From the NCBI RefSeq assembly GCF_012927185.1, contig NZ_JABBGB010000002.1:868001-932000 (forward strand): a stretch of DNA of 64,000 nt, given 5' to 3'. The stretch comes from Pseudoflavitalea sp. G-6-1-2. Lineage in GTDB: Bacteria > Bacteroidota > Bacteroidia > Chitinophagales > Chitinophagaceae. Shown piece after piece: positions 27,601 to 35,794 of the stretch. The notes below the pieces were generated by a model. The model had not been told where the DNA came from. It worked only from the letters and a program-made list of their open reading frames with translations, and searched no databases. The position numbers and the translations under genes are program-made. Each line of letters begins with the position of its first letter. The stretch's first letter is position 1.

Positions 27601-29323
27601 CAACACCCGTATGGTACTCACCGAGCAACAGGAAACTTCCAAATATTACGCCACTATGGAAACGGCGTACAGGGAAAAGGAAAAAGCGCTGTTCTCCAAT
27701 ATCACGGAAACCGCTTTCCCTACTGCAAATGTACCTGGAGGATATCCTGCCGATGCCATGACCACTAATCCCAATGAATTTGTGGCCAAACTGAATGGCC
27801 TGGGTAAAAAGATCGGGCCCTCACTTGTTTTGCGAGTAATGTCAGGAGATAAAATGGATATTGGAGTAAAATCCTTTTATCGACCACAGGGAACCGTAGG
27901 TTCACCTACCAGCTCTGTTCCTCAATTACTGACCTCTCTGGCGGCAGGGATAGTAGGTAAAGCCGGAGAATCGAAAGGAGCTTTATCATTATTGGAAAAC
28001 GATGTAACCAGTCCTTTACTGGGCGCTGTAGATCTGTTCAGAACCTCCAAAAACAATGCAGCACCTGGTGCGCCGAAAGCATTCCTCAACTGGATACTGT
28101 TTGATGAACAGTTCAACTTTGTAGAAGCATCCAGTAATGCGAAGCAGGTTTCAACGGCTGATGTGATCGAATCCCTCACTTCAGGAACTGTGAATATCAG
28201 GAAGAATGGTTTCCTCTATGTTTATGTAAGCAATGAGACAGATAATTACGATGTATATTTTAATGACCTGAGTGTAGTTCATAATGCCGGGCCGATACTG
28301 GAAGAAACACATTATTATCCGTTCGGACTTTCTATTGCTGCGATCAGCTCAAAAGCCTTTGGGAGACTGGAGAATACCCGCAAATTTAATGGCGGAACCG
28401 AGTTGAATGAAGGATTAGGGCTACATTTGTACGAAACACCGTTCAGACTATATGACCCGCAACTGGGCAGGTTTATTCAGTTGGATGAAATGGCAGAGAA
28501 GTTTGTGGAATGGTCTCCTTACACTTTTGCCATGAACAATCCGATTCTGCTGAATGACCCAACGGGATTGGATACAGTACTTACAACAAAAACAACAAAT
28601 CTTGCGCCGGTAGTGGTTACAGCTAAGGTTTCAAATTATAAGATGTATCTGAACAGGCTGACGCACGGCGGAGGCACACTAGTGTTCAGAAGTACAGACA
28701 GCAAATCCCTCAGATCCCAGCTTACGAGGGTATGGGAGTATGAGAATAGACGCTTTGAAATGACCAAGGCTGCTCAGTATGGCTTACTTAACGTGGCATC
28801 GTCATTTGTTCCAATTGGTAAGGTATTTCAAGGCATGGCATGGGCATACCGCGCCGCAAAAGTGAGTCAGTTTCTATCAAAAGGAGGGCAACTCGCCAGC
28901 AGATTAATCAACAACCCTACTGTAGTGAAGTACGGAGGTAAGATGCTGACAGAAATGGGTACCAATCTGGCTAAAGAAACATTAGCCAACTATCTTAACC
29001 CTGGTGCAGAAGTAGATTATTTTGATGTTTTAATTGGTGGGCTTGGGGCTCCTTTTGGAATAGGGGGAAAAATAGCAGGAGAAGCACTGGGAGCAACAAT
29101 CGATGTTCAGGCAGAAGCGGGTGTAACTACAGTATTTGATGGATCGAAAAGGGGGGATTTTGTAGGTATCGATGCCCTTTTTGGAATTGCAAAAATAGCA
29201 ACAGGTAGCCTGGCAGAAAGTTTCAAAGCAGACTCCCGTATTGCCAATGGCCTTGATGCCATGATAGATCAAGCCAAAAATGGAGTTAAAGCAGTTCAAC
29301 CTAAACAGGATGACAAAAAATAA
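24692..29323 (+). CDS. secreted DUF6443/RHS protein with a unique C-terminal domain
   Basis: A 1,543-residue secreted RHS protein. A signal peptide covers about residues 1-33 (LILLSLTACFTFAVSNA); a second ATG at residue 6 is possible. The DUF6443 region (EYLDGLGRPIQTVVKKG) starts near residue 75. YD repeats follow (YVYDDFNNVRCV, YTYDANGNKLKR), then the RHS core with HYYPFGLSIAAISSKAF and FRLYDPQLGRFIQLD, ending LLNDPTGLD near residue 1294. The last 249 residues are specific to this protein: hydrophobic and Gly/Ala-rich, with no toxin motif that I recognise. It shares the family architecture with the 10480-16014 protein but a different tail. A small membrane-protein gene overlaps its 3' end by 14 bases, as in toxin-immunity pairs. 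Confidence 0.87.
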   Translation: MHLILMIFSTSANLTKLILLSLTACFTFAVSNAQTPEPLPVPYSATTKVNYVRSWSAKTPETDPSVFVTKGVKEVMQSTEYLDGLGRPIQTVVKKGAVVNGNQVDLVTPVVYDNFGRTPLQYLPFAATAVAGGGTLNDGNFKLNPFQQQATFAGAQYEGENYFYSKTEFEASPLSRQTKMMAPGNSWVGQSRGVESKYWLNTAIDDVKIWQVTEQPNGYASYQVTGVYPAGQLTKDITISEHQKQQIIFTDKSGQIILRKTQVGNTQDNGDGSGHTGWVNTYYVYDDFNNVRCVIQPEAVKAISTDWQLTNATILAEQCFRYEYDHRMRITAKQHPGRGTTYMIYDVADRLVFTQDEAMRQKGQWLTYLYDELNRQVIIGIINYSGSRAELQGLVDIQTATTEQGSGVVADKVMSTLTPSGTYYATNSISLEPGFESENNANINLELINGGGTGGSVEIEGVQVNRNPIPNGAGFIAHTITYYDNYQWTTPLPATLKTFSTTEVSSHFYAATNSSPYAQEVVASNNTKGMVTGSKTLVLGSNPLKYITSVHFYDEDARLVQLRTQNYTDGLDVSTSQYAWNGQSLVAIAQQQKLGTNPQTHMVITKPNYDDYGRVMSIKKSVSSTIGGVTISKPETEIITQEYNALGQLKTKSFPLVNESVVFDYNILGWVLGANRDYLKNDNSTHKFGYELGYDKPATSVAGTSFANPQFNGNASGTVWRSAGDGEKRKYDYSYDNLNRLTAAEFGQFKNGSIDQNSNLNFSVRNITYDFNGNILTMNKYGWKPGTAAGSPSVLIDELQYNYFAYTNKLKNVIDAKNDPLTKLGDFRSSQTYMSALGGAKTPGATDYSYDVNGNLNKDLNKDIGDAGTTGIIYNYLNLPVLITFKGAAGNKGTIEYTYDANGNKLKRILTEDGKAPKITEFLGNMAYEDDKLQYIGFEAGRIRLIQKTLEQGGTVNEYVYDYFLKDQLGNTRMVLTEQQETSKYYATMETAYREKEKALFSNITETAFPTANVPGGYPADAMTTNPNEFVAKLNGLGKKIGPSLVLRVMSGDKMDIGVKSFYRPQGTVGSPTSSVPQLLTSLAAGIVGKAGESKGALSLLENDVTSPLLGAVDLFRTSKNNAAPGAPKAFLNWILFDEQFNFVEASSNAKQVSTADVIESLTSGTVNIRKNGFLYVYVSNETDNYDVYFNDLSVVHNAGPILEETHYYPFGLSIAAISSKAFGRLENTRKFNGGTELNEGLGLHLYETPFRLYDPQLGRFIQLDEMAEKFVEWSPYTFAMNNPILLNDPTGLDTVLTTKTTNLAPVVVTAKVSNYKMYLNRLTHGGGTLVFRSTDSKSLRSQLTRVWEYENRRFEMTKAAQYGLLNVASSFVPIGKVFQGMAWAYRAAKVSQFLSKGGQLASRLINNPTVVKYGGKMLTEMGTNLAKETLANYLNPGAEVDYFDVLIGGLGAPFGIGGKIAGEALGATIDVQAEAGVTTVFDGSKRGDFVGIDALFGIAKIATGSLAESFKADSRIANGLDAMIDQAKNGVKAVQPKQDDKK

Positions 29324-29678
29324 AGCAATAGCATTCATATTGATTTTTGGGACAATCTTTTGTGCCTTCTTTTTCTGGGGGAAAAACAAAAAGAACAAAA
29401 TCAATAGAAACAAGGTATATGTTGTGGCAAAAATTCAATCGCTCAACAATCTGACTAATAGTACTATTTATTATTGTCTTTACCGTTTCAAGAATAAGGA
29501 ATATACAATGAAATTTAAGGACTTTGGGGGCCGTGAAATTGGAAAACTGGTCTTTGTAAAAATTTCAGAAGTAGACCCCGAGCTAAATCTGGTGCTGTTT
29601 CACGAATCGGTTCCTGACTGTATCGACTTCGACAAAGCTCCCGCAGAAGGCTGGAAAACATTGCCAGACTGCAAATAA
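29310..29678 (+). CDS. small single-pass membrane protein, candidate immunity protein
   Basis: From the ATG at 29310 the protein has 122 residues. It has one N-terminal transmembrane helix (AIAFILIFGTIFCAFFFWG), a basic stop-transfer segment (KNKKNKINRNK), and then an exposed beta-rich domain (VYVVAKIQSLNN, YYCLYRFKNKEYTMKF, LNLVLFHESVPDC). The start overlaps the end of the RHS gene by 14 bases in another frame, implying translational coupling. Position directly behind a polymorphic RHS tail suggests an immunity or chaperone partner, but the domain itself is not recognised. An in-frame ATG at 29280 inside the RHS gene is less likely. A strong terminator follows. Confidence 0.65.
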   Translation: MTKNKAIAFILIFGTIFCAFFFWGKNKKNKINRNKVYVVAKIQSLNNLTNSTIYYCLYRFKNKEYTMKFKDFGGREIGKLVFVKISEVDPELNLVLFHESVPDCIDFDKAPAEGWKTLPDCK

Positions 29679-29686
29679 ACTCACTC

Positions 29687-29719
29687 ATCCCAGGTTGTTT
29701 CAAAACAGCCTGGGATTTT
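29687..29719 (+). terminator. intrinsic terminator after the RHS/small-protein pair
   Basis: ATCCCAGG / CCTGGGAT stem extended by TTGTTT/AAACAG pairing, followed by four T; nine bases after the stop codon. Confidence 0.88.
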
Positions 29720-29741
29720 CATTCCCCTATTACCCTATTTT

Positions 29742-30668
29742 ATGTCTAAATGTTTCAGACGGACAATCCGTCAAACACTTCTTTTGATTCTACTGCTCGG
29801 ATTATCATCCTCAGAATTTTATGCACAGGTTCCCAATCAGGGTGCCTTGCCGCAGATCATCCCAAAATCTCCGAATGTTGCCGGTTTTGAAAAGTATGGA
29901 AAAATACCTGTTTCTCTGAGTACAGGTGTACCAGAAGTAAGCATTCCACTAACTACGATCAACATCGATGGGCTGAGCATTCCCGTTACCTTATCGTATC
30001 ACAATAATGGTGTAAAACCAAAAGAGATCGCATCATGGGTTGGCTATGGCTGGAACCTGCAATTCGGCGGAACAATCAACTGGCAGATTCGTGGCCTCAG
30101 TGATTTTAGTCAGGTGGAAAATGGATTGTACTAGGGCAATCCCAATCTGGAAGATTACTACGCAGGTCGCCAAACATATAAACAACAAGCCGTTTTCTTC
30201 GAATCGATCCTCAGAAAAGAGCAGGATACCGAATACGATTTATTCCACCTGAACCTGCTCGACAACTCCCACTATTTCTATTACAAAGGCAATCAGCAAA
30301 TGGAAGTAGCTCCCAGAACAGATCTGAAGATTACCAATTCAGGTGGAGTGTGGAAAGTTACAGACCTTACAGGCAACCAATTCTTTTTTGAAGCATCTGA
30401 AAGCGGCAGCTCTTCTGACAATGGTGATGTCAATCTCAGAGAAAGCAGTAATGGTGCTACGTTCTACCTGTCGAAGATCATCACAAAAAATGGTCGTCAG
30501 ATCCTGTTCAGGTATCAGGCTTACTTCTACAGTTTCAATCAGGAAAGTCAGCTGAGATCCATCATCAATGCGCCTTCTATGAGTAATTGCCCCAGAGGCG
30601 GGCCTCAATCAAAGCTATTTTGGGAATTGCAATACCTGCTATTGATTTCAATTTATTCGTGTGCATAA
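29742..30668 (+). pseudogene. broken SpvB-like RHS N-terminal-half gene
   Basis: The first 130 codons encode a secreted protein: a signal peptide ending SSSEFYAQ, then YGKIPVSLSTGVPEVSIPL and WVGYGWNLQFGG. This is the same type of start as the intact 1,141-residue gene at 16025. A TAG stop interrupts it at 30132-30134. The same frame then continues with clear homology-like sequence (NLEDYYAGRQTY, FYLSKIITKNGRQILFRYQ) until about 30590. There the character changes, and the frame ends at 30668. So there are two lesions: an in-frame amber codon and a 3' deletion that also removed any DUF6443/RHS partner gene. About two thirds of the normal gene is missing. Confidence 0.85.
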
Positions 30669-30733
30669 TGCTGTGTTTATTGATCACAAAATTATGCGGA
30701 GCATGCTATGCGAAGAATGTCAGAAAATACCGA

Positions 30734-30922
30734 TCACCTGCCAATATTGACGAACATATTCCGATAGTCTACAGGCGCTATCTGCGTATTCTTTTTGAAG
30801 AAATGACTGAATTGCTCAGGAGTGGAAAATGAAAGATCATAGGCGATCTCTTTGATGGGTCGGGCCGAAAACTGCAATGCACGCTTGGCTTCGTCAATCA
30901 CATGGCCATTGATGGATAGAGC
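30734..30922 (-). pseudogene. C-terminal remnant of an AraC-family regulator
   Basis: The minus strand reads INGHVIDEAKRALQFSA, then IKEIAYDLSFSTPEQFSHFF and KKNTQIAPVDYR, ending in a TGA. This is the second helix-turn-helix and the signature end of an AraC/XylS DNA-binding domain. Upstream the frame hits a TAA and there is no N-terminal domain, so only about 55 codons survive. It sits at the broken 3' end of the SpvB-like pseudogene and points toward it, marking a deletion or recombination junction. Confidence 0.8.
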
Positions 30923-31139
30923 TTACTATCGGCATTATCGATGCCAGTAAGCGCAGCTGCGTTGATGTTGGCCAATTTGATCATGATCACTTTCAGATTT
31001 CTTTATCCAGAATCAAGGCATTTCCCGGATGCATAGCCAGTGAATTTTGATGAAGATTATTTGAAGAACAAATTTACCCGAAACTGGTTCAGACAGCTGC
31101 ACAATCTTTCCCTGCGAACTGTTAAAAGATGATATGCCA
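30923..31139. other. non-coding remainder between the remnants and the response regulator
   Basis: No intact gene is visible. On the minus strand a 28-codon frame starting MIKLANINAAALTGIDNADS (about 30986 down to 30900) overlaps the AraC remnant in another frame and may be further debris. Confidence 0.35.
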
Positions 31140-31781
31140 TCAGATCAAACCGGTTTCTTTTGCCCTGTTGATGAGGGTTACGATATTATTCACCTGAAAC
31201 TTATGCAGCAACGTAGCTCTATGCGTTTTAACGGTAAGCGGACTGATGTACAACTCTTCTGCTATCGCTGCAGACTTTCTCCCTGCTGCCAGCAAATGAA
31301 GGATCTGTTTTTCTCTTTTGGTAAGTTCCGGTACGGGTTGCAATGTATTGAGATCGGGTTGCTGCAGAATGTCTTTTACTTCATCACTGAGCGCTATTTT
31401 GCCCTCCATAACAGTATTCAGCGCATCGAGCAATTCCCGGGCTGATAAGTTTTTCAGCAGATAGCCGCGGGCACCATTCTTCAAAAGTTGTGAAATAATG
31501 CTGCGCTCATTCAGGTTGCTCAATCCAACAACATTCGTATCGGGATATCGCTCGCTGATCTCTTTGCAGAAATGAACACCACTCCCATCGGGAAGTGTGA
31601 TATCCAGCAACAGAATATCCACTTTCTGTTGACTGAGAAACTGCATCAGGTCTCCACCGGTGGTGAAACAACCTGCGATTTCGTACACCGGATCATTTTC
31701 CAGCAGCGATTTAAAGCCCTGAATAACTATCGGATGATCATCCACAATGGCAATGCTGATCTTATGATGATTGGGCAACAT
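31140..31781 (-). CDS. NarL/LuxR-family response regulator
   Basis: Cytoplasmic two-component regulator, 213 residues. The receiver domain (about 8-125) has the acidic pair Asp14-Asp15 (AIVDDHP), the phosphoacceptor Asp60 in ILLLDITLPDGSG, and the conserved Lys in GYLLKNLSA. The C-terminal LuxR-type helix-turn-helix (about 148-210) reads LTKREKQILHLLAAG and ISPLTVKTHRATLLHKF. The gene overlaps the upstream histidine kinase gene by 20 bases and is certainly its cognate partner. Targets are unknown. The divergent lipoprotein gene at 33920 is a plausible one, judged only by position. Confidence 0.95.
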   Translation of the reverse strand: MLPNHHKISIAIVDDHPIVIQGFKSLLENDPVYEIAGCFTTGGDLMQFLSQQKVDILLLDITLPDGSGVHFCKEISERYPDTNVVGLSNLNERSIISQLLKNGARGYLLKNLSARELLDALNTVMEGKIALSDEVKDILQQPDLNTLQPVPELTKREKQILHLLAAGRKSAAIAEELYISPLTVKTHRATLLHKFQVNNIVTLINRAKETGLI

Positions 31782-33756
31782 TCAGTTCGATATTAATGAT
31801 GGTTCCTTCTGGTGATGATTCAATATGGAATTGTCCATTGAAATACTCCACACGGTTTCTGATATTCTTCATTCCCATTCCTTCCGCATGATGATTATTG
31901 GTATTGAAACCAATTCCATTGTCTTCTACTGTGATGAAGAAGCTGTCTTCCTCCTGACTGCATTGCAACATCAGCGCAGATGCATTGGCATGGTTCACTG
32001 CATTGCCGATGATCTCCTGTATCATGCGATAGATCATGGTTTGCGTGGCCAATGGCAGTGCTTCATCGATATTGTAGGCGTTGTATGTTACGCGCAACTG
32101 CGGATTCATTACGGAAGAGCAGAGATCTTTAAGGGCATCCTGCAATCCAAGAGTAAGCAACGATTCCGGCATCATATTGCGCGACAGCCAACGCAATTCG
32201 CTGATGCCGGTATCCAACTGATCCATCACCTGTTGAAGCGATTGCTGCTGCACAGCATGTGCTGCCGGAATGCGAGACAAGCCTAGTTTTACAGCAGCGA
32301 GGCGGCACCCAAGTCCGTCGTGCAGATCACGGGCCATTCGCTGACGCTCCTGCTCCTGCCCATGCATCAGGGCTGTGTAATTGGAGAGCTGCTTTTCTTT
32401 TTCGATACTGTCGAGTTCTGTTCGGTGTTCTTCCTCCCGCTTTGCGGCCATCTTTTTGCGATGCCGCAATTGCATGAAGGCAAGTACTGCAACGAGGCTG
32501 AGTACGGCAATTACAGCGAGCAGCAGCAGGAGCTGATACTTTCTGTCGCGCGCACCGATCTTCTTTTCGTGTTCGAGATTCAGAATCTGCTTTTCTTTTT
32601 CCGCTGTTCTGAATTGTGTTTCCAGTGCAGCGATCTCTGTTTTGGTTTGGTTCTGATAAATGGAGTCGGACAATGCGGCATATTGCATCAGCCGACTGTA
32701 AGCGGCTTCTGTATTGCCGATGATCTTTTCGGTTTCTGCCAGATCGTACAACAATTGCTTTTTATTTTTGGATAGCGGAAAACTGGCTTCCATGGCCAAT
32801 CCCAGCAACAACATATTGCGTGCAGCAGTGTAATTTTCTTCTTCCCGGTATACATTGAATTGTTCGTGAAGCAGGGATCGTTTCTCGAAAATATCGTTCA
32901 GCTTATCTGCCAGTACCAGGCCATGTTCGAGACTTTGATGAGCCAACGCATAGGATCTTACATATCTGAAGTACGCTCCCTCCACTGAATAATACAATGG
33001 CCAGTAGGGCGATTCGGGATTCGGTTCCAGTACCTTTTTGGCTTTTTGCAGAAAGTACAAAGCCTGTTCCGGATGTGCGCTCAGAATATTTGCACGGGCA
33101 GACAACGCATAAGCATCGGCCAGATCTGCGTATACCGTATTGCCGGCTTCCATGATGGATATGGCACGGGCAAAGTATTGCAGCCCGCGTTCGTACTCAT
33201 TCTGATTGAGCAATATCAATCCGATGTTGTGATAGTTCAATGCAACTCTTGTACTGTCGCCCGCCTGCTGCGCAAGCGGCAATGCTTTATTGATGAGGAT
33301 ATGGAGGTATCCTCTCATATTATCTTTTCGCTGTTCGAGGGCTCCGTAATTATTCCATGCTCTCGATCTGAAGATGAGCGCTTCGGGTTGTGAGAATTTG
33401 CTGAGTTGTTTTTCTGCATACATATATTGTTGCTGACTGCGGCTGGCATCGAATTCAAAATATACTCCTGCGAGATAGAAGTGCGCCAAGGCATTGAGGT
33501 ATTCATCCTGACGGCTCAGTTCAATGCTTTGATTTGCATAGCCGAGTGCTTTGGCAGTGTCTTTAACACTGTAGTAATCCGAGAGCAGAAAAAGCGCATC
33601 CAGCCTGCCTTTCAGGGTTGTTGCATTTTTCAATACCTGCTGAAGGCTGTCGGGAAACCTGCGGTCATCAACCAGATGCTGTGCACTTGCAGACATGCGA
33701 ATGCACAACAACAGCAGCAACAAACAGATGGTGATTGAAAATGATTTGTTCAGCAT
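31762..33756 (-). CDS. TPR-containing sensor histidine kinase (HisKA_3)
   Basis: A 664-residue sensor kinase with a signal peptide (FSITICLLLLLLCIRMSASA). A large periplasmic region built of TPR-like repeats spans about residues 30-385 (for example YHNIGLILLNQNEYERGLQYFARA). A transmembrane helix (YQLLLLLAVIAVLSLVAVLAF) follows. The cytoplasmic part has the HisKA_3 phosphoacceptor box ARDLHDGLGCRLAAVK and a HATPase domain (IIGNAVNHANAS, VEDNGIGFNT, GMGMKNIRNRV). The ATG at 33756 is chosen; an in-frame TTG two codons earlier is less likely. This class senses an unknown signal through the TPR region. It overlaps its response regulator gene by 20 bases. Confidence 0.94.
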   Translation of the reverse strand: MLNKSFSITICLLLLLLCIRMSASAQHLVDDRRFPDSLQQVLKNATTLKGRLDALFLLSDYYSVKDTAKALGYANQSIELSRQDEYLNALAHFYLAGVYFEFDASRSQQQYMYAEKQLSKFSQPEALIFRSRAWNNYGALEQRKDNMRGYLHILINKALPLAQQAGDSTRVALNYHNIGLILLNQNEYERGLQYFARAISIMEAGNTVYADLADAYALSARANILSAHPEQALYFLQKAKKVLEPNPESPYWPLYYSVEGAYFRYVRSYALAHQSLEHGLVLADKLNDIFEKRSLLHEQFNVYREEENYTAARNMLLLGLAMEASFPLSKNKKQLLYDLAETEKIIGNTEAAYSRLMQYAALSDSIYQNQTKTEIAALETQFRTAEKEKQILNLEHEKKIGARDRKYQLLLLLAVIAVLSLVAVLAFMQLRHRKKMAAKREEEHRTELDSIEKEKQLSNYTALMHGQEQERQRMARDLHDGLGCRLAAVKLGLSRIPAAHAVQQQSLQQVMDQLDTGISELRWLSRNMMPESLLTLGLQDALKDLCSSVMNPQLRVTYNAYNIDEALPLATQTMIYRMIQEIIGNAVNHANASALMLQCSQEEDSFFITVEDNGIGFNTNNHHAEGMGMKNIRNRVEYFNGQFHIESSPEGTIINIELNVAQSS

Positions 33757-33919
33757 ACTCAAGTTTGAACCTGCACTAAAAATAATGATAAAACAATTGG
33801 AGCATAGCTTTCCGGCGCTTCTTCCTAAAAATTACTCCTTTGGGAGTATTGCCTTGCGACGCCTGCAATCGGAATTTTGTTGGGCAATTCTCAATTCAAA
33901 CCATTAATCATTAACCAAC

Positions 33920-34894
33920 ATGAGCAAGCATTTATTCTGGATAGCACTGGCATTGATGTTGAACGCCTGCTCCAAAGGCAAGGGCGACAATGGCGGCGGT
34001 GATGGCGGCAATCCTGGTCCGGGTACAAACCCGGGAAACGGAAACGTGCAACTGGGAACCGGTGTGGTGTACTTCGACTGGGCAACGGAAGGCATTTCCA
34101 AAGTTGATCTCAATACCGGAGTAAAAGCAAGAGCCCTCATTTACAATACCCGGAGAAATGGCTGGGATATCAGTCGTGATAACACTTTGCTGCTCGAAGT
34201 AACAGATCATCCGGATGATTATGATGCAGAACTCTACACCATCACCAATATCAAGGATAACACCATCGTATCGCGGTTCAAAAAGAATTCGGGCTATGCA
34301 AACCACACATTCCCCACATTATCGTACGATAAAACGCTGATTGTTGTACCTCCCACCGACGACGATGGCATCATGATACTGGATCTTCAGGGAAAAATCC
34401 TGCTGAACCTGATTTCCTTTCAGGGCAAAAAACTCACGGAATCAGTTGAATGGATGCCAGACAACACCCTGCTGTTCAGACTGGAAAACAGTTTGTACAG
34501 AACCAACAAAGAAATGACAGCAGCAACGCTGGTAAAAACTTTCAACTTTGCCAGTTGGGGAAATTTTGCAGTAAGTCCGGATGGAAGCAAGATTGCATTG
34601 AATGCCGGCAATCACACCTGGATGATGAATGCAGATGGGAACAATCTTACTCAGATAACAGAAAGCGACTACATTGAAGTGATGCCGGTATTCTCACCGG
34701 ATTCAAAGCGATTGCTGATAGGCTATGATTTTACAAGAACCGGAGACTGGGGCAGGTACTGGAAAATGGCCATCATACCGGCGGACTACGGAAAATACAA
34801 TGTGAATACAAATGCAGATAAGCGCGTTATTCCGTTTGTACCAAAAGGGGAAACCAGTGTGCAGGCTTCGGATGGCATCATGCTTTGGCGTTAA
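33920..34894 (+). CDS. TolB/WD40-like beta-propeller lipoprotein
   Basis: A 324-residue lipoprotein. The signal peptide ends in a lipobox LMLNACS (Cys at residue 17). A flexible Gly/Asn/Pro-rich linker (KGDNGGGDGGNPGPGTNPG) probably lets it extend from the membrane. The body is a series of propeller blades with PD40-like repeats (ISRDNTLLLEV, FAVSPDGSKIALNAG, PVFSPDSKRLLIGYDF). Such proteins usually mediate binding rather than catalysis. It is divergent from the two-component system, with 163 bases between starts, and could be its target. The unknown gene at 34964 follows 69 bases later with no terminator between. Confidence 0.8.
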   Translation: MSKHLFWIALALMLNACSKGKGDNGGGDGGNPGPGTNPGNGNVQLGTGVVYFDWATEGISKVDLNTGVKARALIYNTRRNGWDISRDNTLLLEVTDHPDDYDAELYTITNIKDNTIVSRFKKNSGYANHTFPTLSYDKTLIVVPPTDDDGIMILDLQGKILLNLISFQGKKLTESVEWMPDNTLLFRLENSLYRTNKEMTAATLVKTFNFASWGNFAVSPDGSKIALNAGNHTWMMNADGNNLTQITESDYIEVMPVFSPDSKRLLIGYDFTRTGDWGRYWKMAIIPADYGKYNVNTNADKRVIPFVPKGETSVQASDGIMLWR

Positions 34895-34963
34895 GCAAGT
34901 GCATCAGAAACTGTAAATTGATTACCGGAACCGATATCCTATTGTTTCACTTTATTCTTTATT

Positions 34964-35716
34964 ATGAATCCGGTAAACATTACAGTATTTCTTCAGGCAG
35001 CAGGCGGTAAATTCCTAGGGCCGAATGCATACAGCAACAACAATATCAGTATTTATTTAATTGTGGAAGGGCAAAGCTATCCGCTCGTTTACGATGCAAC
35101 TGCAAGTGGCATCGATGATGGCAATATCAGTCAGCAGTTCTCGAATGCATCACCGTATGCATCGCCGATACTCACATTGCAGACATCCGGCTCAGGCAAT
35201 CCGACAAGCGGATATCAGACCAATTATCTTACGATCGACGACAATACGGTACGCGGAACAGTTTCAGTAAGCATACCCGATGCACCATATATCAATGCCA
35301 CATTAAAAGCGTATGTTCCCAAGCCAACGGGATTGACGCTACTGGTGGAACAGTTGATTGTACTGGTGCCGCAGCAAACGGATTATACGTTTTTACTTCC
35401 GGTTGCAGGGTTGCTGCTGGAACCGAATCCGGCAACACAACCAGAAGGAACATTATCAGTGCTGGTAAAAATGATGTGTGGCTGCAAAATAACAGTAGGC
35501 AATCCAAACAGTTTCTGGTCGCCGGATGATTTCGATGTGGTGGCCAATGTAACGTTTGCGGATAACAGCGCTGCAGCGTATCCGATGAATTTCGACGGAA
35601 GCAGTAATGATTCATCTTTTTATGCGAGTATACCAACAGCATCGCGGGTGCTGTTTGTGTGTTATACTGCACAACAACATAGTACCGGCAATTTTGGATT
35701 TTTGCAGGTGAGCTGA
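34964..35716 (+). CDS. hypothetical protein, 250 residues, beta-rich
   Basis: I do not recognise the family. The protein has no signal peptide and starts MNPVNITVFLQAAGGKFLGP. It is predicted to be almost entirely beta strands and turns, rich in Thr, Ser, Asn and Tyr, with few charges. One Cys pair (MMCGCKITVG) lies near residue 168. The N-terminus resembles inclusion-body or AidA-type proteins (a short strand, a Gly-rich loop, then strands), but I cannot confirm that. It may share a transcript with the beta-propeller lipoprotein upstream and is closed by a strong terminator. Confidence 0.6.
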   Translation: MNPVNITVFLQAAGGKFLGPNAYSNNNISIYLIVEGQSYPLVYDATASGIDDGNISQQFSNASPYASPILTLQTSGSGNPTSGYQTNYLTIDDNTVRGTVSVSIPDAPYINATLKAYVPKPTGLTLLVEQLIVLVPQQTDYTFLLPVAGLLLEPNPATQPEGTLSVLVKMMCGCKITVGNPNSFWSPDDFDVVANVTFADNSAAAYPMNFDGSSNDSSFYASIPTASRVLFVCYTAQQHSTGNFGFLQVS

Positions 35717-35743
35717 TAAATGCTCAACTCCTGCAAATGAAAG

Positions 35744-35773
35744 AAGCCTGTAGCATCTGCCGCAGGCTTTTTT
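35744..35773 (+). terminator. intrinsic terminator of the 34964 gene
   Basis: AAGCCTG / CAGGCTT stem followed by a T run, 27 bases after the stop codon. On the minus strand the A/T-rich flank could also help stop the convergent gene. Confidence 0.85.
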
Positions 35774-35794
35774 CTTTAACGCCAAACCGTGCTT

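Noticed and set aside
10480-29323. RHS proteins as type VI secretion effectors
   Set aside because: Both have N-terminal Sec signal peptides, and no PAAR, VgrG, Hcp or Tle-type neighbours are visible.
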